Of a stretch of 52,062 nucleotides of DNA, positions 1 to 9,996 are shown in pieces; the first letter of the stretch is position 1; each line of letters begins with the position of its first letter. The position numbers were made by a program, and so were the translations under genes. The stretch comes from Trebouxia sp. TZW2008 (Eukaryota; Chlorophyta; Trebouxiophyceae; Trebouxiales; Trebouxiaceae): contig BDIU01000330.1 of NCBI GenBank assembly GCA_002118135.1, forward strand, positions 1-52,062, given 5' to 3'. The notes beneath the pieces were generated by a model. That model searched no databases. It was not told the origin of the DNA and saw nothing but the letters and a program-made list of their open reading frames with translations.

Positions 1-375
1 ACAGGCAATTGACAATATCGTCTACGAGCGCTAAAAGGCTGAAACCACTGAGCATATGTGTAAAAACCACACCTGCACTGGGGGCCTGACGTGGGCAATA
101 CAAAGCAACAGCCGCAGGGCCTGCTAAATCAGCCTTCAAAGCATCAATGACAGCAGGCACGTCCAAGACAGGCACTCTATCCGTCACGTGAGGCATGCTG
201 ACACCAACCCGATGCAAGCAAGCAGCCACAGAACTTGAAAAATTGAAAGCACTGTCCCCAAAAGCATCGCTCAAGATGTCCAACAAGACAGTATGGAAAA
301 AGTTACCCATCCTGACCTTGTGCAGGTATTGTTGCATGCACAGGTGCAATGCAATCAAACAGGGGATATCCTGTC
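1..375 (-). CDS. Unknown protein, partial (runs off left edge)
   Basis: An open frame of about 125 codons runs on the minus strand from an AG acceptor near 376 to the window edge, with no stop. The translation has an even mix of hydrophobic and polar residues and codon use like neighbouring exons. It includes the segments HTVLLDILSDAFGDSAF and SGFSLLALVDDIVNCL, which look helical. In-frame ATGs lie at 291-289 and 196-194, so this may be an internal or first exon. I do not recognise the family. It could be a chance open frame, but it is longer than other non-coding frames nearby. Confidence 0.42.
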
Positions 376-1125
376 ATAACTGCGCCCAGGTCCTTTTGTT
401 CTGAGGCATGCAATTCAACTACAAGACTTTTGCATCTTGTGGTCAATGTCATGCAGTAGAGGGCAGAAAGCGTGAAATTTCCCTGGAAAGGCAAGTGCTA
501 TCTGCTGCGATTGGGGTGATTGCAGCCAGGCAGTCCGTTGTAATGATGGTAATATTGTTGATGAGCCACGGAGTTCTAAAATGTCAGCACACTTGCAGAT
601 GCCCTTACACGATCAGCCAATTCCTTGCTAGAGGACCTGCAATTATGTTGACTTGATCGTCAAAGTCCTTGACAGAAAGGCAGCAACATGCATGCATACA
701 AGCACGATCGATGCTTACAAGCACAATCGATGCTTACAAGCACAGCTGATAGCAATCAAATGGACTGTCAACTCCACATCACTGGTATCTCACTGAGATT
801 GAGAAAAAGGTTAATGCTCATCCATGGTACGAGCGGTGGTCTGTGAAGTCTTCCACATCAGTGCGAAGCACATGCACATTCATGCCAGGCCTGGTTGCTG
901 ATGTAGGAGAAGCATCTGCACCTGCTTTCCTTGCTGGAATGCTATCAGCACGACCCCTGTAGAGCAGCACAACACATGCAGACCGTGGGTAATTGCTTGC
1001 AATCTCGTGAACAGTGCATACAACAAGAGCATCCGTTAGGGGCAGCTATACTGACAAGTACAAGGTATTGCAAAGCTTGCTGTAAAAACAGACAAGGAGA
1101 AACTGGTTTGGTGCTGGTGGTCAAG
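376..1125. other. Intergenic or intronic stretch, nothing recognised
   Basis: Short open frames exist on both strands, but none has convincing protein-like composition or paired splice sites. A short direct repeat of 'acaagcacgatcgatgctt' type occurs near 700-745. It may hold upstream exons or the 5' region of the left-edge gene and the 3' flank of the tetraspanin-like gene. Confidence 0.4.
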
Positions 1126-2778
1126 CTATTGCCAGGTATGCCAATCACGATGTGCTGACCTGTTAGGCCTGTCCTGCAGCTGTACTGCTGCTGCCTTGTG
1201 ACTGCTCTTGTGAGCATCGTAGGGAGAGCTGTGGCTGAGGGGGCGGGACTCAGGGTAGTTGCGCCCTGAGTAACCCATCTCAGGATCCTCAAAGTCATTC
1301 CTGCAATGCAAGCTGCAATCTCTAAGCTGTGACTTTTCACTTGCTTGGCTGCTTATAGCAGCCAGCATGCAGCAACATACAAGCTGTAACCTCTTGGTCT
1401 GCTCAGCTGCTGATGAAAGCAAGCAAGCGTGCAGCTCAAGCACAAAGCCTATATCAGCATGGGGCAATCAATCAAAGCATACTTGTACAGCAAGAACATG
1501 GTGTACTGCTCAAGACGCTGCAGCAGCATACAGGATGCCATTTGGACTGTATATGTCACATGGCTCAGGCTTGTATTGCATGCAGATCTTGTGAGAGACT
1601 AAAGAGATAGCTGTGATGACACATTAGGCACTTGATCGCCACAGAGCAGAGAAGCATGTGTGTACTGCTCAAAAGACTGTTCTAGGGCACAATATGGCAG
1701 ATAGGTAGATCATGGTGACTGCACAGCAGGCGGTACTTGATTGCAGCAGAGCAGGGAAGCTTACGAGTAAGGGTTGTCGCTCAAAGACCTCATGCCCATG
1801 GCCAAAGCCAAGCCAGCAAAGTCAATGATGACCACAAACAAGAAGACTACCCGGCCAATGTCAAGCTTCTTGGCAATCTCCTCCCTGCATCATTGAACAG
1901 CAGTTTCATGGCATGCGATGGTTTGGGAATGCGCTTGCTATGGCTCTTGCAGCACATTCACCAAAGAAAAGTGATTTCTTGGTGTTATGCTTTGAGAAAG
2001 CTTTTGTCATGGCTCACTCAGCGCATTCATCGACATCAGTGTTGGCCTGGTGCATGAAAATTTGTGAATGCTTCTGTCATGGCTCGTCCAGCAGAGTCAC
2101 CAAAGAACAGCATGTGCATGGTATGTGATGACTTGAGAATGCTTCAGTCATGGCTTCATCAGCATTTTCATCACAGAACATCATTTTCATGGTATGAGAT
2201 GAATGATGATTGGGGATGCTTTTGTCACAGCTCATACAGCATATTCACCAACAAAACAGAAGGTTGATGATATGCGATGATTTGAGAACGCTGTTGTCAT
2301 ACCTCGTGCAGCACCTCCGAAAGAAGCAGCAGTTGGCCTCACCTGGTCATCCAAGTTTCTCCATCAGCAAGGTCATAGGCCTCTATCCTGTTGATGATGC
2401 TTCCAGCATCCACAAACATGATGAACACCAGGAGCAGCTGTACTGTTGCCACAATGGTGCCAACAAAAACATAGGCAGACAGGAAGAAGCGCCTGTAGTG
2501 GGATCCAAGAAAGCCCAGTGCGCTGGCAATCACAGCAAACACGCCCACTGTGACACAAAGCCTGCACATCACACGACTCACGTGAGCCTTAAATTCTTAA
2601 GATCGTGTACAAAAGCATGAATGTTGGTGAAGGGTGCTCACGCTGGTACAGGGGCCTTGGGGGGATTCTCTAGCACACAGCCAAGTGCGATGAAACCTGC
2701 TCCAGTGACTAAGGTGACAGTAGCGAACAGGCGCAGCATGAAGCCAAAACATGACATCATCATGATGTACAGTCCCAT
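1126..2778 (-). CDS. Tetraspanin-like four-transmembrane protein
   Basis: Four exons join in phase: 2778-2642, 2561-2343, 1884-1765 and 1300-1126, giving 216 residues. All junctions are GT-AG. TM1 lies around residues 10-33 (start MGLYIMMMSCFGFMLRLF), TM2 around 47-64, TM3 around 70-95 (FFLSAYVFVGTIVATVQLLL) and TM4 around 124-144 (VVFLFVVIIDFAGLALAMGM). A polar cytosolic tail follows, rich in Ser, His, Pro and Arg. Four helices with a small first loop and charged ends fit tetraspanin-type membrane organisers. The loop between TM3 and TM4 is only about 30 residues and lacks the CCG motif of the usual large loop, so this is a minimal or divergent member, or an exon in the repeat-filled third intron was missed. 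It is divergent to CPN60 across 530 bp. Confidence 0.62.
1915..2320. repeat. Tandem repeat, about 71-bp unit, in an intron
   Basis: About five degenerate copies of a unit near 71 bp sit between exons 2 and 3 of the tetraspanin-like gene. Each copy carries the order 'ttgagaatgctt..gtcatggctc..cagca..ttcacc'. Copies start near 1917, 1988, 2055, 2126, 2197 and 2275 (partial). Lengths vary slightly. Confidence 0.75.
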
Positions 2779-3308
2779 CTTGGCACGCACGGAAATGACA
2801 CACCCCGCGGGCTTTTCCGAGAATCGACTCAGCCTCTTCGAAGTTGGTCGCAAGAGCACGTCAGCCTGTCATTCTTATTCAGGCTATAAATTGCGTCCTG
2901 CCGGGCAAGTTGCTGCTTACGATTTTGCTGGACAGCAACGACGACTGCGCCATGTAAATCGCGTGAGCCTTGCTGCAGTGATGCAGAGGCTTGGTCTTGA
3001 GGTTGACAGCTGAAGAAGATGTAGAGGATGACATATCCCGATAGGGCAACCGCCGGGTTTTGCTTGTAGCGATCGCTGTATGTTGGCATCGACGATCTAC
3101 GAGCGTGCTTGACATCTGCATTGGCAGACTGATACTGTCGAAATGCAGTCGCAAGTGCTAGGCGCAAGCCACTCTCAGGTGAGGCTACCGCTCACAGTCG
3201 AAAGGCATCGCCTCAGGCCGAAGTAGCAAGCATTTAAACGCTTTTGTCTGCACAGGCATTCGCGAACAATGCTGGGCGCAGAGGACATGCTGCACCCAAG
3301 AGGTCCAG
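2779..3308. promoter_or_regulatory. Divergent intergenic region, tetraspanin-like gene and CPN60
   Basis: 530 bp separate the two opposite start codons, so this should hold both promoters. No TATA box stands out. An upstream ATG at 3269 lies out of frame with the CPN60 start and could reduce initiation there. Short overlapping open frames in this stretch look like noise. Confidence 0.45.
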
Positions 3309-6300
3309 ATGTCGCGTGGTGTATTTCTGCGCACCCCCCACGTTGCCCGCTATCAGCACACACTAGTGTTAGGCACTGTGCTGACACTGCTTGTGTCTGT
3401 CCAGGCTGTACGCGCCGAAAGCAAAGACATCTTCTTTGACCAGGACTCCCGCAAAAAGATGCAGGCTGGCATCAACAAGCTAGCAGATGCTGTTGGAGTC
3501 ACTCTGGGCCCCAGAGGTACAGTTGATTCTGCTTTCTGTCCAGCAGTTTGCATTTTCCATCATGCTTTGCTCATGAAATTGCTGCTGCAGGACGCAATGT
3601 TGTGCTGGAGCAGTCATACTCAGTGCCTCAGGTAAGACATCATGACTTGCTGCCTGACACTCAGCAGTGCTTTCTTCAGCGCTGTGCATCTCAACTTAAA
3701 TACTGCTTTGCCTGCATTCGCTCACTAAAAAAATATCTGTTATTGAAGTACAGCAGGAGTCCATACAGACAATGTCACTGTTGATACCAGTGTACTGCAT
3801 GTGACAGCCAGGCTTGCTATGCCTATGCCCTATAACAGTGCATTCCATTCAATGCTTCATGCAACATCACATGCACTCCACCTTTCATATCCAGCATAAA
3901 TGGTTTAGAATAGCACAAAATTGAACTTGTTACAGACAGCTGATTGCTCCAGCATGTACCTGGCTGGGCGCACTGAGCCCATCTAGCATGCGTGTCTGAG
4001 GCAGTAAAGCAATGAATGCAATATTCAGGTGATCAATGATGGAGTATCCATTGCTCGTGCTATTGAGCTAGAGGACGCTGTTGAGAACGCTGGAGCTCAG
4101 CTGATCAAAGAAGTTGCAGGCCGCACCAATGACTCAGCTGGTGATGGCACCACAACAGCATCTGTGCTCGCCCGTGAAATGATCCATTTTGGCCTGCAAG
4201 CAGTCAGCGCTGGGGCCAACCCTGTGTCAGTCAAGAAGGGGATTGACAAGACATGCAACTTCTTGGTTGGCAAACTCAAGGAGAATGCCAAGCAGATCAG
4301 CGGTGGCAAAGACATTAAGGTCAGCCTGCTTGCTTTCTTGCACAGCTCTGTATTGTTCATAAGACAGCGCAAACTTGCTAGTGACCAACCAGCATTTCTG
4401 CTGCATTGCTACTTTTGTCAAGCACAGACACAAGAAAGATACACTGGCTGTGTGTCAAGCAATCTGCTCTTACTGTTTACAAGGACATTATCTCCCTTCA
4501 TGCTCAATACAACTGGTCTAGGATAGCGCAGGACCAGACTGGTTGGCGACAGTTGATTGCTCCAGTGTGTACACAGCTGGGCCTGCTGAGCCTGTCTAGC
4601 ATGCGTTTAGAATGAATGCAAGTGAATCTGGCCTTGTGGCCCTTGGGTCATCAGCCATGGGCGCCTTTGAGGGGCAGTGCAGCAGCGTTACAATGACATG
4701 CTGCAAGTCTGAAGCATGACTAGCTGCCTTCATGCATGTTTGTTGCAATGGTGCATGCTACTTGCTGGGTTGCCAAGCTCATGCAGCTTAAATTCAGCAC
4801 AGATGCAAGCACAGCAAAGCAGCAGAATTCAGAAAAGCATGAAGCCACATGTGTGCGGGTGTGATGCAGAGTGTTGCAACCATCTCTGCTGGAAACGACG
4901 AGCTGATTGGCAGCATGATTGCCGAGGCACTTGACAAAGTGGGTGCTGATGGTGTGCTGTCCATTGAGACCAGCAACAGCCTAGAAACTACAGTGGAGGT
5001 ACAGGAAGGCATGGAAGTGGACCGAGGATACATCTCCCCACAGTTCATCACCAACCAGGTATGTGCATACACATGGTGAACAACACGGGGGCACTCGTTA
5101 GCTCACTGAGTCATGATGTCATGACGTCATTTGCTAACCCTGCAACTACTTGATATGTGGACCGGAGAATCATTCCCCAACAGTTCATCACCAAGCAGGT
5201 GCATGCACATCGTCTGGAAACTCAATCACTCACTCATGCTGTCATGTCTGCTAGCCCTCAAAATGGTCACTGGAGTTGCATCAAAGCGCAGTTCAGGACA
5301 AGTTGGCCAAGTGTGCATTTATGCTCAGCCTTTCTGTTGCCAGATTGTATGATTGATGTGAGTGAGGCGTATAGGCACTGATGCTTTTACAAGCAGCTTG
5401 TGCCATGTCACATGCACTTTTGTGACCATATTCTGGTCATCTTGTGATCAGTGCTACGCCGTCCATGCCACAAGAGTTTCTGCTCTCATGCATCATAGCT
5501 GCTGATCAAATGCTGGCTCAAGGTCAAGCTTGTGCTGATGTGTCTGGTGGCTTGAACAGGAACGCATGCTGGTGGAGATGGAGAACGCCAGAGTATTGGT
5601 GTCCGACCAGAAGATTGAGCAGATGAAGGACATCCTGCCTGTGCTTGAACAAGTCACGCGCAACAACCAACCTTTGTTCATTGTGACAGAGGACATCACA
5701 GGTGATGCTTTGAGACACTCCAGGCACATTGCATGTCGTTGATCTGACTCCCAAGTGTCTTGCCTGTTCGTATGTGGAGGTGGCAGCAAGAATTTGCAGT
5801 GAATTCTGATGCCTGGTTTGTGTACCTCTTCAGCCTGTAAGGCTGTGTTTCGAGCTGCCAACTTGAGAATGTCACATGCTTTTCAGTGTTGCATCTCACC
5901 AGCGTGTGTGCCCTATGCAGTACACAACCTTGGGCATAATCCCAGCTTTGATAAGTCCTTTATGTCATACTTTTATCCTCACTTTGCCCAAGCTGCTTCT
6001 CTTCACAGAGACTTCTATTGCAACGTGTAATGGCACAAAAGTTTATTGAATTCTCTTTCTTTTCCTCTTGAGCTTGCCAGTCTGGCTACAGTGGCTTCAT
6101 CTCCAGCTTTGCACCTGCAGGAGAGGCTTTGGCAACATTGGTTGTGAACAAGCTGCGAGGCATCTTGAACGTTGTTGCCATCAAGGCTCCTGGCTTTGGT
6201 GAGAGAAGGAAAGCCCTACTCCAGGACATTGCCATTGTGACTGGCGCTGAGTACATCAGCAAAGACCTAGGCATGAAGGTTGCGGATGTGCAAACAGAGC

Positions 6301-8957
6301 AGCTTGGAATTGCCCGCAAGGTAATCTCCTCTTCCTTTGCCAGATTTTGGTTCCTCGCACCTGCTACTGACCATACTTCTTCTTGAAGGCATTTGCATAT
6401 GCCTGCCTTGCTATGTACAAAGAAACTGCAAAATTGAGTTGAATCATGCGCACGTCTGTTGATTGTGATGAAGCATCAAAAGTAAAAATGCAAGATCAAG
6501 CAGCTCGTGTGTGTAGACAGCCTAGTCAAAGTTTGGCCATGTTTATGCAAGCATGTTAGGTGTGCTGCAGCTCAAAGTGACCAACAACAGCTTGTTGTGT
6601 TGATGTCCATGCAAGTGTGTTCGGTGTTGATGCAGGTCAAGGTGATCAACAACAGCACCACCATCATTGCAGATGCCGCCAACAAGGAGGACATCAGCAT
6701 GCGCATCAAGCAAATCAAGAAGGAGCTGTCTGAGACTGACTCAGTGTACGACACAGAGAAGCTGAGCGAGCGCATTGCCAAGCTAGCTGGCGGTGTTGCT
6801 GTCATCAAGGTCAGTCTATTTCACAGCAGTTTGGGCACTGCAGACTTTCACCACTACCATGATGCAAGCTGCTTCATGTATCATAGCACCTGTTTTTTCA
6901 TCTTGGGCAAAAGAGTGTCCAGAGACAATAACTAATGCCGAAGCTGATGCATGTGGATAGGATTGCAGCAATTTGTTACAAGGTTTAATAGCATCTATGG
7001 CTGGCTGCTGCTGTCGCTGAAGCTGCAGCGTCTGTGCTGTCAAAGTTAGCCTATCACCTATATCACCTGTTTGGCCCCCTTCTGGTTTTTCAGTTGAATG
7101 CGACTGGGCCAGTGGGTCAGCAGCATGCCAACGGCAGCAATCTGAATGGCCAATAAGGTGACATGCAATACAGGGAATGCGATAGCCTTGACTGTGCAAA
7201 GGCTGTCTGTGATTGCAAGTCCTGTGTTAGCTGAGTCATCCTGAGTTGTGCTGCATGTGTACGGGTAGGAGCAGCGACAGAGACAGAGCTTGAAGACCGC
7301 AAGCTGCGCATTGAGGATGCTAAGAACGCAACCTCTGGAGCTGTGGAATAGGTTGTGTGTTGGCTGTGGCATGTTAAGTAGTGCTGCATGTGTGCAGGTA
7401 GGAGCAGCGACAGAGACAGAGCTTGAAGACCGCAAGCTGCGCATTGAGGACGCCAAGAATGCAACCTTTGCAGCTGTGGAAGAGGGCATTGTGCCTGGAG
7501 GCGGTGCCGTCTTCCTTCACCTGTCAGAGTTTGTCAACGACTTCAAGAACACCCTGACAGACAGCGAGGAGCAGCTAGGAGCAGACATTGTCTTCAAGTC
7601 CTTGTCGGTGCGTCTTCCAGCACTCAATGAGCTCTTGGCTGTCAGCATGCAATTTGCATTTGATGGACAGCACTTGACGAGCCTCAGGGCAACATTGCAG
7701 TCTGCAGCCACAGTGCCCATGCAGCTCCTGGTACATTCAGTCGTGCTGCGTTATTCTACGCTGAGACATTTTCTTGCACTTTTGCTGTTGTTTTTACTGT
7801 GCTTGATCTTGGACTCATTTTGGCCGTTGTTGTCACTGTTCCTGGCATGCCTGGTTTTCAATCCTTTTGGCCATCCCAGTATTTGTAGCCAACACTGCCA
7901 TGCAGCATCAGTAACATCAATCATCTACATACACAGCATCAAACAAGTGCTGCTGACTTGTAATGCAGGCTCCTGCGCGCCTCATTGCAAACAATGCCGG
8001 TGTGGAGGGTGATGTGATTGTTGAGAGGGTGACAGGCAAGCCCTGGGAGATTGGGTACAACGCCATGGATGACAGGATTGAGGACCTTGTAGAGGCTGGC
8101 ATCATTGACCCTGCCAAGGTACATGTCCAGTAGCTCAAGCATGTGTTCAATGCAGTCATGCAGCTCTATGCACTTGCTTTTAGCATTGTCAACTGGACTG
8201 TTAGCATGACACTGCTGCTGTTGCTGTCGCCTGGCATTATTGACCCTGCCAAGAAACTTGTCCACTTGCTTGATGGTCTGCTCAATGTAATATGCAGCTC
8301 TGTGTACTGGCTGTCAGCAATGCCCATTGAATGTGAGCACGACTTTGCTGCTTTCATCTCCACCTGCCAAGGTATGTGGTAGGTTCTGCAGCAGAACCTA
8401 CACAGTATGCCGCTCTACGCAGTTGCTGTCAGCAATCTCAATTGCAATGTCAGCATCACTCTGCTTTTGACAATATCAATCTGGACGACAAAACAGGAGG
8501 CGCCTGCATATGTTGCGCAAACTGCTCCTTGTTTGTGTCAATAGATCTGTGCCACCTGTGTCAATAGATGTGTGCCACCTGGGTCTTCTTGCCCGCTGCT
8601 CCTTTTGTGGGTTGAAGAACACTCACTCCAGTAGAGTTTTGACAAGAGAGTACATGCTTGCTGCCAGCTGTTTAGCTGGCTGATGATGGAGTCACAAAGT
8701 GTGCAGGTGACAAGGAGCATTTTGACAAATGCGTACAGTATCCTGGCATTATGTCAACAACACACGTACTCATTGTGATGACTGTGCAGGTGACAAGGAG
8801 CGCCTTGACAAATGCGTGTGGTATTGCTGGCATCATGTTGACAACACAAGCTGTGATGGTGGAGAAGAAGCAGCCTAAGCCTGCTGGTGCAGCAGCAGCA
8901 GGAGGTGGAGGCATTCCAGGAATGTCAGGTGGCATGCCCTCAGGCATGACCATGTAG
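3309..8957 (+). CDS. CPN60A: Plastid chaperonin 60 alpha (Rubisco large-subunit-binding protein alpha)
   Basis: Ten exons in phase: 3309-3516, 3591-3631, 4029-4319, 4870-5058, 5560-5701, 6121-6320, 6636-6809, 7398-7607, 7969-8118 and 8790-8957. The product is 590 residues, a normal size. This is a group I chaperonin subunit that folds imported and newly made proteins in the plastid stroma with ATP, together with CPN60 beta and CPN20/CPN10. Family landmarks seen are [32 protein letters not shown] (ATP site), [47 protein letters not shown] and a Gly/Met-rich tail ending GGMPSGMTM. The alpha type is chosen because the wording around [16 protein letters not shown] and the acidic-to-basic pattern matches alpha rather than beta or mitochondrial HSP60. 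The presequence is unusual: a hydrophobic run follows RYQH (see findings). Several introns contain broken copies of exon edges. Confidence 0.97.
3925..4024 (+). repeat. Dispersed repeat, copy 1 (CPN60 intron 2)
   Basis: Shares 'ctgattgctccag..tgtacc', 'gctgggc.cactgagccc.tc' and 'tagcatgcgt', followed by a short 'aatgaatg' tail, with the copies at 4515, 19411, 21385 and 44030. Confidence 0.6.
4515..4630 (+). repeat. Dispersed repeat, copy 2 (CPN60 intron 3)
   Basis: The fullest plus-strand copy: 'gaccagactggttggcgaca', then 'gttgattgctccag', then 'gctgggcctgctgagcctgt', then 'ctagcatgcgtttagaatga' with an 'atgaatg' tail. The short tandem tail at one end suggests a SINE or the 3' end of a LINE. 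Confidence 0.7.
5150..5215 (+). pseudogene. Duplicated 3' edge of CPN60 exon 4
   Basis: About 60 bp repeat, with changes, the end of exon 4 and its donor (5000s copy: ...ccacagttcatcaccaaccaggtatg; here ...ccaacagttcatcaccaagcaggtgc). The copy lies in the intron and is not needed for the reading frame. Confidence 0.75.
6561..6595 (+). pseudogene. Duplicated 5' edge of CPN60 exon 7
   Basis: The segment 'gctgcagctcaaagtgacca' and the following 'acaacagc' mirror the true acceptor and exon start at 6630-6655. Only the downstream copy fits the family sequence [15 protein letters not shown]. Confidence 0.7.
7263..7352 (+). pseudogene. Broken duplicate of CPN60 exon 8
   Basis: About 85 bp almost identical to the start of exon 8 (7396-7485) precede it in the intron. 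The copy has lost the acceptor AG (cgg in place of cag) and carries an in-frame TAG after GAVE. The real exon reads [12 protein letters not shown]. The copy is therefore a dead exon made by tandem duplication. Confidence 0.88.
8225..8380 (+). pseudogene. Duplicated 3' edges of CPN60 exon 9
   Basis: 'ctggcattattgaccctgcc' at 8230-8252 repeats the end of exon 9 (8098-8118) but lacks a GT donor. A third, weaker echo, 'cacctgccaaggtatgtgg', lies at 8362-8380 and keeps the donor. Confidence 0.65.
8695..8772 (+). pseudogene. Broken duplicate of CPN60 exon 10 start
   Basis: 'gtgtgcaggtgacaaggagc' and the next 50 bp match the acceptor and start of exon 10 (8784-8850) with substitutions and small gaps that break the frame. 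The true exon reads [16 protein letters not shown]. Confidence 0.75.
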
Positions 8958-9996
8958 ATGCTGCCCGTGCTTGCTTTACAAAGGCACTACAGATGCGTTT
9001 GTATGGGCTGACGTTTGCATGGCTGATGCCTGCACTGGCAACATTGGCCATACCATTCTTTGCGCAGCGCAGGTGTGTGTGTTTGGTTGAACATTACACG
9101 TGGGCTTGTCACTACACTGCAGTAGTTTTCTGTGTTGCTGGTGGCTTCGCTGTTGCGGCTGCAGGATGCGCCCCTGGAAATGAACCTTTCTGCCAATTTT
9201 GACCTTGAAACCGCAGCTTCGTCTGAAAGTTTGTGTTGAAGGGTATATTGACAACAGTGCAACAGTTATTGACAACTTCAAAAATAGACGACTGCTTGTG
9301 TTGCGTAGCCTTTAGACATTCAGGCCTCTGACATGTACTGTGCTAGTGCTTTTGAATGGAATCACGGGCATTAATATTAATGTAAGTCTGGCTGTAGCAA
9401 ACTCTGCATTTGTCATGAATGCCTTCAATGTTAATATCACAGAGGCGGCAATAGCCACTTTCGCGCAGCCTGTATTGCTTATCGAGCGCTGCCAGTGGAG
9501 AGTACGCATGATCTGCAAAAAACACTGTGGCACCGTCCACTCAGCTACGGTAGCATATGCATACTTGGCGGACGGTGAGGCTATCAACGGCCTGGTCCCA
9601 TAAGCCGGTCCAACTGAGGTGACGTGACACGAGCATGCACACGAGGGTAGTGCTGCCGAAAATGGTGCTTGACGGGCTGAGTCGGACGCTTAGGCGACTC
9701 CAGAGAACAAACAAGCAGTTGTCCAACTAGGCCTTCCGGCGGCCTGCTGTGGGCGTCTCAGCGAGGAGCACCACTTTTGACCACGTGTGGAAACGCAAGG
9801 CCGCGCCCTGTAGCTGGCCTGACGTCAGCTGCCGTTTGCTCGTCGGTACAGCTCTGAACGGTGCTCCGTCTGGCTGATGCTGTACAAAGCAAGCAACACG
9901 ATCGCACTGCCACATCTGTCCGTGCTTCCAGAGCAGGGTGAGAGACCCTGAGGTGTCACAGTGTGGCCGTTTCCAGTTGCTGCTGCCAGGCCAAAT
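8958..9996. other. Intergenic region between CPN60 and the secreted-protein gene
   Basis: It holds the CPN60 3' flank and the promoter side of the next gene. A palindromic 'attaatattaat' occurs at 9370-9381. Open frames here (9340-9603 plus; 9727-10086 minus) have no recognisable domains and no matched splice partners. I see no gene that I can support. Confidence 0.4.

Noticed and set aside
945..1467. Two long overlapping minus-strand frames
   Set aside because: Only the part from 1300 to 1126 joins in phase to the tetraspanin-like exons; the rest is a shadow.
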